This document shows, one piece after another, positions 1-5,396 of a stretch of DNA of 5,905 nucleotides. Source of the DNA: Ferroglobus sp. (lineage in GTDB: Archaea > Halobacteriota > Archaeoglobi > Archaeoglobales > Archaeoglobaceae); contig WAQS01000208.1 in NCBI GenBank assembly GCA_015520115.1, positions 1-5,905 on the forward strand, given 5' to 3'. A program made the position numbers and the translations under genes. The notes under the pieces are model-generated. The model was given only the letters and a program-made list of their open reading frames with translations, had not been told where the DNA came from and did no database searches. Positions within the stretch are counted from its first letter, which is position 1. Every line of letters starts with the position of its first letter.

Positions 1-18
1 CGCTTTAGCTTTAACCAT
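1..18 (-). CDS. possible start of a further operon gene, cut by the window edge
   Basis: On the minus strand an ATG at 18-16 opens a frame reading M-V-K-A-K-A before the window ends. It overlaps the TAA stop of the DUF255-like gene in the motif ATGGTTAA, an 8-bp overlap. The cofG/cofH and cofH/DUF255 junctions have the same kind of overlap (7 and 8 bp). No clear Shine-Dalgarno sequence lies ahead of it. Six codons are too few to identify a product, so this is an inference from junction architecture only, and the ATG may be chance. Confidence 0.25.
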
Positions 19-1552
19 CTACTACAGCTTTAACGTCGTTTGACTTAAATTTCTTTCCAGCATACTCGATCCAATCCTTTTCCCAGAAGAAGACGTCGGG
101 AGCAATGAATTTCTTTATCTTAGGGATGTATATGGGTTTGAGGTACGTTTTTAGCGCCACGAGGTAAGTTCCGGAGTATATGTTGTGTTCGTAGCCGGCA
201 AACCTTTTCAGCTCTTCTTTCGCGTATTCTCTGTACTCTTTCTTTCCTGTGAGATGGTGGAGGTGAAGGGCTGACAAAATTTTCAGAGAAAGAGGAGAGG
301 CGGTTCTCGAATCGAATACTTTCCAGTGATCTTTGGAAAGCTTAAAAAGTTCTTCCGCCTCTTCCAGTCCCCAGTCGTTCAGGTATTGGTTAACTACTAA
401 CGAAAATATCCCGTAAGAGTAGTCCTCGAATCCAGCCTCTACGTCATCAAATCTGTAAAGAACATCTTTGAATCTCTTTTTCAGAATCTTCTTAAGGATG
501 ATTTCAGCACCCACTTTCTCATCGAAAATCGCTGAATAGTAGTTCAAAGCTGTAGCTACGTGGAAGTTGTAGGAGCTTATTTCCCTATCATCAACTTGAA
601 ATTTGGCTCTTGCCTTCCTTCTCAACTTTTTTGTTAGCTCGTCCACTTCGTCGTAGTTGATTCCCAGCTCATCTGCTATCGAATCCTTTGATGCAATTAT
701 CCTCGCGTAGCCAAGTTTTTCGAATCCGTAATAAGAGTTTAGAAACTTTCTTTCCAGCTCATCAAGTTCAGCAAATTCAACTTTTTCTAAGATAACGCAG
801 TTTCCGAAGAGCTCTTTTTTAACGCTGAAGAGGAAATCCACAGTCTCCTTTGCAACATCTCTAAGTCTTCCTATCCCGAGTTTTCTGTAAGCTAATGATA
901 GTAAAATCAGCATTTCAGCATTTTCAACGGTGGTTTTTACCTTAACTGGATCGTCCCAGCTTCTTTCGAGACAGTATCTGAAAAATCCTCCAAAAATGTG
1001 ATCCCTCACACCTCCGTCCATAATTTCTGTAACGGAAATTTCAACCTCTCTGAACCTTCTGAGAAGTAGGAGGGAGATGTGAGTGAACGGAAAGGGGAAT
1101 TTCAAATCAAATCCAAATCCTCCGTAAGTATAGTCGAAAACGTCGAGGATTCTGTCTAAAGAGCTTTTTAATAGCTCCAATCCAGCTAAACCCTCTTTAC
1201 CTTTTTTCCTGTTCTCAACGTTCTCAGTAATCCTCTTCCCTTCCTCTAAAACTCTTCTTTTGTTCGCACTTATGTGTGATTTCACCACTTCAACTAATTT
1301 TAGAACATCCTTCTCGCTCAAAAATCCGCTCGCATAAATGGGAGTATTCTTGTAGAAAATAACGTTTAGAGGTAAAGCGTGAATACCAAAAGAAGCTCCT
1401 ATCTCCTCAAGTTCCTCTGCTTTATCGGGAAACAAATCTTTATCCACTTCAACGACTTTTACTGGGGGTTTTACTTTTGAGAAAATCTCTTTCTGCTCAA
1501 CGCTTCGCTCGCTCCATTTAGCGAAGACGCTGTAGAGTACTATTTCAGACAT
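11..1552 (-). CDS. divergent YyaL/SPATA20-like protein (DUF255 thioredoxin-like domain plus alpha/alpha-barrel), active-site residues lost
   Basis: This 513-residue protein is probably cytosolic, with no signal peptide or membrane segment seen. The order of conserved blocks matches the YyaL/SPATA20 family (DUF255), whose biochemical function is not established. Residues 1-95 look like the thioredoxin-like domain: VDKDLFPD (36-43) stands where the family has VDREERPD, and HALPLNVIFY (58-67) where it has GWPLTVFL. The barrel part keeps YGGFGFDLKFP (143-153), DGGVRDHIFGGFFRY (179-193), DDREISSYNFHVATAL (321-336) and EAGFEDYSY (372-380). Several things are odd. The thioredoxin-like domain has no cysteine: the expected CHWC site reads AKWSE (11-15). 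The family block PHFEKMLYDNA has become PVKVKTTVENA (202-212). The C-terminal cysteine pair I recall from the family is also absent. Members are usually about 650-700 residues, so this one is clearly shortened. The only cysteines are C194 and C252. The ATG start overlaps the cofH stop by 8 bp, so it is probably translated by coupling. Family assignment is fairly sure; function is unknown. Confidence 0.8.
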   Translation of the reverse strand: MSEIVLYSVFAKWSERSVEQKEIFSKVKPPVKVVEVDKDLFPDKAEELEEIGASFGIHALPLNVIFYKNTPIYASGFLSEKDVLKLVEVVKSHISANKRRVLEEGKRITENVENRKKGKEGLAGLELLKSSLDRILDVFDYTYGGFGFDLKFPFPFTHISLLLLRRFREVEISVTEIMDGGVRDHIFGGFFRYCLERSWDDPVKVKTTVENAEMLILLSLAYRKLGIGRLRDVAKETVDFLFSVKKELFGNCVILEKVEFAELDELERKFLNSYYGFEKLGYARIIASKDSIADELGINYDEVDELTKKLRRKARAKFQVDDREISSYNFHVATALNYYSAIFDEKVGAEIILKKILKKRFKDVLYRFDDVEAGFEDYSYGIFSLVVNQYLNDWGLEEAEELFKLSKDHWKVFDSRTASPLSLKILSALHLHHLTGKKEYREYAKEELKRFAGYEHNIYSGTYLVALKTYLKPIYIPKIKKFIAPDVFFWEKDWIEYAGKKFKSNDVKAVVDG

Positions 1553-2564
1553 TTTCTCTAACTCGGATTATTCTGTAAAGGGTGTCCCTCTCAGCGGGAA
1601 TTCTTCCGGCGTTTACTATTAGCTTCTCCATTTCCTCTTTCGGAAGGAACTCTCCAGACGTCGCTCCGGCGAGCCTTGAAATGTTCTCTTCCATTAACGT
1701 TCCTCCGAGGTCGTTGGCTCCGAAGTTCAACGCTGCCTGAGCGAGCTTTACTCCGAGTTTAACCCAAGAGGCTTGAATGTTCGGAATGAGGGGATGAAGA
1801 AGAATTCTCGCTACGGCAATCATCAGCAGATCTTCGAAACCGGAAGACTGCTTAGCTATTTTGCCGAGCTCGTTGTTTTTGTTCATGAAGGGTAGGGGAA
1901 TGAATTCGGTAAATCCGGAAGTCTCTTCCTGAATTTCTCTTATAATCATCAGATGTCTTATTCTGTGCTCCCAGCTTTCGATGTGCCCGTACATTATAGT
2001 TGCAGTGGTCGGAATTCCGAGGTAGTGAGCTGTTTTGATGACGTCGATCCATTCTTCCACGGAAAGTTTATCCGGACAGATAATTCTCCTTATTTCGTCA
2101 TCAAGAATTTCGGCTGCGGTTCCGGGCATGGAGTCCAATCCAGCTTTTTTCAATTCCCTCAAAACGTCTTCTACGTCGCACCCGGAGTTTCTTGCCGCAT
2201 GCATAATTTCCATCGGAGAGAAGGCGTGAATGTGAATGTCTTTCGAGACATCTCTCACGGCTTTCAAAATAGATTTGTAAAATTCCACATCAGCTTTCGG
2301 GTACAAACCACCTTGAATGCACACTTCTGTGCAGCCGTAACTTACAGCTTCTTCGACTTTTCTCTTTATCTCATCGATAGTTAGAACGAATCTCCTTCTG
2401 TTTCGATATGAACAGAATTTGCAGGAGTTTATGCAGATGTCCGTGAAATTTATGTTCCTGTTGACAACGTAGGTTACAATATCTCCTACCTCTTCTTCCC
2501 TAATTTTGTTGGCTATTTCAAACGTCTTGAACGGCTCCTTAACGAGTTGAAGTTCTTTCAGCAT
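1545..2564 (-). CDS. cofH: CofH, Fo synthase subunit 2 (5-amino-6-(D-ribitylamino)uracil--L-tyrosine 4-hydroxyphenyl transferase)
   Basis: This is a radical SAM enzyme of coenzyme F420 biosynthesis. It cleaves tyrosine and transfers its 4-hydroxybenzyl group to 5-amino-6-(D-ribitylamino)uracil, producing the substrate of CofG. The 4Fe-4S site is C44, C48 and C51 (CINSCKFC), preceded by the CofH-like block YVVNRNINFTDIC (32-44). Further family blocks are IQGGLYP (83-89), HIHAFSPMEI (111-120), MPGTAAEIL (146-154), IPTTATIMYGHIE (184-196), FIPLPF (221-226) and GANDLGGTLMEENISR (282-297). MqnC and MqnE of menaquinone synthesis are close relatives, but the adjacent cofG makes CofH the better call. 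At 339 residues it is slightly short, with only about 27 residues before GDIVTYV. The start is well fixed: the ATG is the only candidate after an in-frame stop at 2594-2592, and a strong ribosome binding site sits 6 nt upstream. It overlaps cofG by 7 bp and the next gene by 8 bp, so the three are almost certainly one operon. Confidence 0.93.
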   Translation of the reverse strand: MLKELQLVKEPFKTFEIANKIREEEVGDIVTYVVNRNINFTDICINSCKFCSYRNRRRFVLTIDEIKRKVEEAVSYGCTEVCIQGGLYPKADVEFYKSILKAVRDVSKDIHIHAFSPMEIMHAARNSGCDVEDVLRELKKAGLDSMPGTAAEILDDEIRRIICPDKLSVEEWIDVIKTAHYLGIPTTATIMYGHIESWEHRIRHLMIIREIQEETSGFTEFIPLPFMNKNNELGKIAKQSSGFEDLLMIAVARILLHPLIPNIQASWVKLGVKLAQAALNFGANDLGGTLMEENISRLAGATSGEFLPKEEMEKLIVNAGRIPAERDTLYRIIRVRENV

Positions 2565-3520
2565 TTGTAACCCTCCTCGTCTGAATAGGCTTCAATAAGC
2601 GGAGCGATCTTTTCGCTGTACCAACCTTCCACCACGAATTTTGGATAGATCGGCAACCTCTCCTTTAGTTCGTATCCCCTTAGTTTTTCGTATATCTCCT
2701 CAACCTTCGGCCACGGGTGTTCTGGGTTGATGAAGTCCGGAGTGACGTCCGAAATTCCTCCGAGGTCGTTGGCTCCGGCTTTCACGAATGTCTCGATGTT
2801 CCTCACCAAGTTCGGAGGAACCTGAATTGCCACATCTTTCTGAATAATTTTTCTGGCTACTTTTACTGTTTCAAGCATTTCGGAAGTGGAAGGAGGTTTA
2901 AAGTTTTCCATTTTTGTTCCTTTTTTCGGTGAAAAGTTCTGGATTATCACCTCCTGAATGTGTCCGTAGTTGTCGTGGATGTCCGCTATGACCTCCAGAG
3001 AGTAAATTCTGTCCTCAAATTTTTCACCGATTCCTATCAGAATTCCAGTAGTAAAAGGAATTCCCAGCTTTCCAGCTTTTTTTATGAACTTTATCCTTTC
3101 TTCCGGCTTTTTTCCGGGGCTTTCCTTGTGGCATTCTAACTCAACTGCTTGTTCAAGCATAAGTCCCATGCTGGCGTTAACGTCCTTAACTTTCTTCAGA
3201 AAATCGGTATCCACAACCCCCGGATTCGTATGGGGTAAAAAACCCTCCTTGATTGCGATTTCACAAACGGATCTAACGTAATCCGAAAAACTGCTGAAAC
3301 CGAAAGCCTTGAGGTCTTTTCTCACCCTTTCACTGAACTCTGGCAATTCTCCAAATGTAAGTAATGCCTCGGTTGCATTTTTTGCTCTTCTCAGCAAGGA
3401 GATTATCGAATCAAAATCCATCAACCCGTCATTCTCTTTTCTAAATCCGCAGTAGTAACAGCGATTTCTGCAAGATCTTGTTAAAGGTAGAAACACGTTT
3501 CTGCTGTAAGTGATTACCAC
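2558..3520 (-). CDS. cofG: CofG, Fo synthase subunit 1 (7,8-didemethyl-8-hydroxy-5-deazariboflavin synthase)
   Basis: This radical SAM enzyme catalyses the second half of Fo synthesis, in which the CofH product is oxidatively cyclised with loss of ammonia to give the deazaflavin Fo. The cluster ligands are C17, C21 and C24 (CRNRCYYC). Family blocks in order are LTFGELPE (54-61), PHTNPGVV (96-103), HKESPGKKPEERI (131-143), FTTGILIGIGE (156-166), QNFSPKKGTKM (194-204), IQVPPNL (232-238) and NDLGGISDVTPDFINPEHPWP (251-271). The length of 320 residues is normal for archaeal CofG. The start is GTG at 3520-3518: an in-frame TAG lies one codon upstream and this GTG is the first possible initiator. 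No Shine-Dalgarno sequence is seen, and a BRE/TATA pair at the distance expected for a leaderless transcript lies in the gap upstream. It is the first gene of the cofG-cofH-DUF255 cluster. Confidence 0.95.
   Translation of the reverse strand: MVITYSRNVFLPLTRSCRNRCYYCGFRKENDGLMDFDSIISLLRRAKNATEALLTFGELPEFSERVRKDLKAFGFSSFSDYVRSVCEIAIKEGFLPHTNPGVVDTDFLKKVKDVNASMGLMLEQAVELECHKESPGKKPEERIKFIKKAGKLGIPFTTGILIGIGEKFEDRIYSLEVIADIHDNYGHIQEVIIQNFSPKKGTKMENFKPPSTSEMLETVKVARKIIQKDVAIQVPPNLVRNIETFVKAGANDLGGISDVTPDFINPEHPWPKVEEIYEKLRGYELKERLPIYPKFVVEGWYSEKIAPLIEAYSDEEGYKC
2571..2578 (-). promoter_or_regulatory. strong ribosome binding site of cofH, inside the end of cofG
   Basis: The minus strand reads GAGGAGGG followed by the 6-nt spacer TTACAA and then ATG. 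This is a near-ideal archaeal Shine-Dalgarno sequence. It settles the cofH start although it lies within the last codons of cofG, and it suggests that CofH does not depend only on coupling. Confidence 0.85.
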
Positions 3521-3536
3521 AGCCTAAATGAATATG

Positions 3537-3541
3537 AAAAA
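3537..3541 (-). terminator. short T tract after cdc6, possible weak terminator
   Basis: A run of five T on the minus strand lies about 20 nt after the cdc6 stop. Archaeal RNA polymerase can terminate at such U tracts without a hairpin, and none is obvious here. The tract lies downstream of the cofG TATA box, between it and the cofG start. Read-through from cdc6 into cofG therefore remains possible. Confidence 0.25.
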
Positions 3542-3557
3542 TACTTTAATGTTTTGC
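3542..3557 (-). promoter_or_regulatory. BRE/TATA promoter of the cofG-cofH-DUF255 cluster
   Basis: On the minus strand GCAAAA (3557-3552) fits the archaeal BRE pattern. It is followed directly by the TATA-like ATTAAAGTA (3550-3542), about -30 to -22 from the cofG GTG. Archaeal transcription starts roughly 25 bp after the TATA centre, so RNA should begin at or very near the start codon. This agrees with a leaderless mRNA and with the absence of a Shine-Dalgarno sequence. Assigned by eye, without a promoter scan. Confidence 0.55.
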
Positions 3558-3562
3558 TTAAG

Positions 3563-4807
3563 TCAGTCAAAGAACTCCAGCGTAAGATGGCTTCTTATGA
3601 ACTTCTCCATGTCCCTCAGGGCTTCGAGTCGATAATCGTCGAGAATCGCCTCTTTTACGGGTTTAATCGGGACGTCAAGTCTTATCTCTCTCGTTCTTCC
3701 GTACCTACCTTTTGATATAACTATGGAGTTTATTATTCCGAGCATGTCGAGTTCTGAAATTAAATCGCTAACCCTCCTTTGTGTTAGAACATCAAATCCT
3801 ATTTTCTTGCATAAAATCTTGTAAACCGCGTAAACTTCTCCGGTGGTCATCTTTCTTTTTCCGTTTTCGTGAAGTAGGATTATCCCGTAAAGGAGGATTT
3901 TACTTTGAGTTGGAAGAGTTTTAACAGCCTCAACGACATGGTCAGTTTCTATCCTCTTTATCGCCATCTTTACGTGTTCCCTCGTGACTTTATCAGCATC
4001 TTCCGCTTCAGCAATTTCTCCACTCACTCTAAGTAGATCCAGAGCTTTTCTTGCATCTCCGTGCTCTTGGGCTGCCAACGCTGCACAGTAGGGGATAACG
4101 TCATCTTCAAGCACTCCCTCGTAGAACGCCAGTTCAGCTCTTTGCGCAAGGATATCTTGAAGCTGTTCCGCATTGTAGGGTGGAAAAACTATCTCTTCTT
4201 CGCTCAGCGAGCTTAAAACTCTCGGATCGAGAAAGTTTTTAAACTTCAAGTCGTTGGATATTCCTATCAAACTGACCCTCGCCCTTCTCAATTCTGAGTT
4301 AATCCTCGAAAGGCTGTAAAGCACTTCATCTCCCTTTCTAACGAGTTTATCAATTTCGTCGAGGACAATTATCACCGTCTGATCCCTCGAATCTATCGCC
4401 CGCTTCACCTCCTCGTAAACCTGATCTGTCGGCCAACCAGTCATCGGAACGTTTCTTCCGAGGGTTTTTGCCAAGGAAGCGAGTACTCTGTATTGAGTGT
4501 CGATTATCTCGCAGTTCAAGTAGTGGATAACGCAGTGCGCATCGAATTTTCTACTTGCCTCTTCAAGCTGCTTACCCACGAATTTTACCGTAGCTGTTTT
4601 TCCGGTGCCTGTTTTTCCGTAGATTAAGATATTCGAAGGAGTCTCTCCTTGCAAAGCTGGTAAGAGGAGAGACGCAAGGGTTTCTATCTGCTCCTTTCTG
4701 TGCGGCAAGTATTCGGGGGTGTAGGAGTGTCTTAAAACGTCTCTATTCTTGAAAATTCTGGTTTTTTTGAGCATTTTTTCAAAAATGTTCTCGACCATAA
4801 GCATCAC
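3563..4807 (-). CDS. cdc6: Orc1/Cdc6 family replication initiator, AAA+ ATPase
   Basis: This archaeal origin-recognition protein binds origin boxes and helps load the MCM helicase. Numbering is for the longest frame of 414 residues. The AAA+ part carries Walker A GKTGTGKT (64-71), Walker B VLDEID (148-153), sensor 1 ISND (183-186), an arginine-finger candidate in DPRVLSSL (194-201) and sensor 2 GDARKALDLLR (250-260). A winged-helix domain follows at about 295-385, including QRRVSDLISELDMLGII (343-359) and the wing SKGRYGRTREIRL (365-377). Length and domains are those of a full, intact Orc1-type protein. The longest frame begins GTG-ATG-CTT-ATG. I prefer the ATG at 4798-4796 (411 residues, MVENIFEKM) because GGTGAT stands 4 nt before it and the N-terminus then matches family members better. 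The gene has its own upstream gap. Archaeal orc1/cdc6 genes often lie near an origin, but I found no clear origin boxes here. Confidence 0.95.
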   Translation of the reverse strand: MMLMVENIFEKMLKKTRIFKNRDVLRHSYTPEYLPHRKEQIETLASLLLPALQGETPSNILIYGKTGTGKTATVKFVGKQLEEASRKFDAHCVIHYLNCEIIDTQYRVLASLAKTLGRNVPMTGWPTDQVYEEVKRAIDSRDQTVIIVLDEIDKLVRKGDEVLYSLSRINSELRRARVSLIGISNDLKFKNFLDPRVLSSLSEEEIVFPPYNAEQLQDILAQRAELAFYEGVLEDDVIPYCAALAAQEHGDARKALDLLRVSGEIAEAEDADKVTREHVKMAIKRIETDHVVEAVKTLPTQSKILLYGIILLHENGKRKMTTGEVYAVYKILCKKIGFDVLTQRRVSDLISELDMLGIINSIVISKGRYGRTREIRLDVPIKPVKEAILDDYRLEALRDMEKFIRSHLTLEFFD

Positions 4808-4808
4808 C
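4803..4808 (-). promoter_or_regulatory. ribosome binding site deciding the cdc6 start
   Basis: The minus strand reads GGTGAT, then GCTT, then ATG at 4798-4796. GGTGAT matches the 3' part of the full archaeal Shine-Dalgarno sequence (GGAGGTGATC), and the short spacing favours the third in-frame initiator over the GTG or ATG that overlap the site itself. The GGTGA also forms the right arm of a dyad (4804-4817). Confidence 0.5.
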
Positions 4809-4835
4809 GGTTGGTGAATTAGAATTTGCTTGTAG

Positions 4836-4851
4836 AATTTATGAGCTTTGC
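4836..4851 (-). promoter_or_regulatory. candidate BRE/TATA promoter of cdc6
   Basis: On the minus strand the TATA-like CATAAATT (4843-4836) is preceded by the BRE-like GCAAAGCT (4851-4844). A start about 25 bp from the TATA centre falls near 4813. This would give a leader of about 15 nt containing the GGTGAT site, which fits a short-leader mRNA rather than a leaderless one. Assigned by eye. Confidence 0.4.
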
Positions 4852-4930
4852 TATTCCCAGTTTGTTTCGAAAATTAGAAGTTGAGTATTAAAAGATCCTC
4901 CGCACGGCTTATCTCCAATAAACTTAGAAC

Positions 4931-4944
4931 TTTAAAATAATAAA
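4931..4944 (-). terminator. T-rich terminator region after archease
   Basis: Directly after the archease TAA the minus strand reads TTTATTATTTTAAA. This is a T-rich stretch of the kind that stops archaeal RNA polymerase without a hairpin. Together with the long gap to cdc6 it suggests that archease is transcribed on its own. Confidence 0.4.
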
Positions 4945-5346
4945 TTAGATATCTATAATTACGAAAGCGTAATACTTTCCGCCTTTCCTTTCAACTCTGA
5001 ATTTGTGCATTGTTATGGCTTTAGGTTCGAGTTTGACAGCTTCTGGCGTTATTTTCCCTCCGATAAGTTTCGCTTTTAGCGTGTTGTTTCTTACGCTGAC
5101 ATCAATCCTTTTAGCTGCAAAATGCTCGGCATCGAACAGAAATAGTATCTCGTTCAGCCAAGAGTAAAGGAGATGCTCGATGTCGTCCTCTTCGAGTTTT
5201 AAACTTTTCTCCTCCTCTTCTTTGACAAGGTCTCTGTTGCAAAAAGCCTCGTAAAAAGCGTTTGCGGCATCTACAAAAAGCTCTTCAACGCTTTCAGCTT
5301 CAACCTCAAAGGCTATGTCCGCTGTGTGTTCAACAAAGCGATACAT
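4945..5346 (-). CDS. archease, activator of the RNA ligase RtcB
   Basis: Archease is a small soluble protein that assists guanylylation and multiple turnover of the tRNA-splicing ligase RtcB, and it has also been described as a chaperone-like modulator of nucleic-acid enzymes. The protein has 133 residues, close to the family norm of about 140. It shows the N-terminal EHTADIAFEV (6-15), the helix ESVEELFVDAANAFYEAF (18-35), the acidic block with HLLYSWLNEILFLFD (58-72), KAITMHKFRV (109-118) and the terminal FVIIDI (128-133). D10 and the near-terminal D132 match the conserved metal-binding acids of the family. The start is the ATG at 5346-5344, which places HTAD at the usual distance from the N-terminus. 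Divergent from the MBL-fold gene across 50 bp. rtcB is not in the window, so the partner must be encoded elsewhere. Confidence 0.93.
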   Translation of the reverse strand: MYRFVEHTADIAFEVEAESVEELFVDAANAFYEAFCNRDLVKEEEEKSLKLEEDDIEHLLYSWLNEILFLFDAEHFAAKRIDVSVRNNTLKAKLIGGKITPEAVKLEPKAITMHKFRVERKGGKYYAFVIIDI

Positions 5347-5367
5347 GTTACCAATTTCCCCTCAATG

Positions 5368-5375
5368 TTAATAAA
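5368..5375. promoter_or_regulatory. AT-rich box shared by the divergent archease and MBL-fold genes
   Basis: TTAATAAA lies at -29 to -22 from the archease ATG on the minus strand and also at -29 to -22 from the MBL ATG on the plus strand. It is the exact centre of the 50-bp gap. This is the expected TATA distance for leaderless transcription in either direction, and no second AT-rich box is available in the gap. The flanks give only weak BRE-like sequence (CAATG on the plus-strand side). A GAGGGG on the minus strand (5357-5362) could instead be a distant Shine-Dalgarno sequence for archease. Confidence 0.45.
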
Positions 5376-5396
5376 TACAACCGAAAACTTTGTGGT

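Larger units (their letters stand above)
4799..4944. other. gene-free gap between archease and cdc6
   Basis: This AT-rich gap of about 145 bp holds the archease terminator region, the cdc6 promoter and ribosome binding site, a short GC-rich patch (4894-4908), an 8-bp palindrome TTTCGAAA (4865-4872) and a direct repeat TAGAATTT (4820-4827 and 4833-4840). Read on both strands, it shows no tRNA, no C/D-box sRNA signature and no repeated origin recognition box. The only open frames are 5 to 16 codons long. Confidence 0.6.

Noticed and set aside
315..335. Partial mini-ORB-like TTTCCAGTGAT inside the DUF255-like gene
   Set aside because: Single, incomplete match within a coding region, without a partner repeat or G-rich flank.
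1852..2384. Open frames inside cofH: a 66-residue frame on the minus strand (1852-2052) and 143- and 64-residue frames on the plus strand (1953-2384, 2035-2229)
   Set aside because: They lie inside the well-supported cofH in another frame or antisense, with no ribosome binding site, no recognisable domain and odd composition rich in F, S and H. Shadow frames.
1545..2564. Alternative call of MqnC or MqnE (futalosine menaquinone pathway) for the second radical SAM gene
   Set aside because: The blocks IPTTATIMYGHIE and FIPLPF and the overlap with an unmistakable cofG favour CofH.
2717..3281. Plus-strand open frames of 71 and 65 residues opposite cofG (2717-2932, 3084-3281)
   Set aside because: Antisense to conserved CofG blocks, low-complexity composition, no promoter or homology seen.
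4865..4872. Palindrome TTTCGAAA
   Set aside because: The symmetry does not extend beyond 8 bp, and such palindromes are expected by chance in AT-rich DNA.
4841..4891. Plus-strand 16-codon frame beginning ATG-AGC-TTT in the cdc6-archease gap
   Set aside because: Too short to judge, no ribosome binding site, and it overlaps the likely cdc6 promoter on the other strand.
4888..4916. Minus-strand mini-frame GTG-CGG-AGG-ATC-TTT-TAA with a GGAG 7 nt upstream, a leader-peptide-like arrangement
   Set aside because: Only five codons. It lies upstream of the predicted cdc6 start of transcription and after the archease terminator region, so there is no evidence that it is transcribed.
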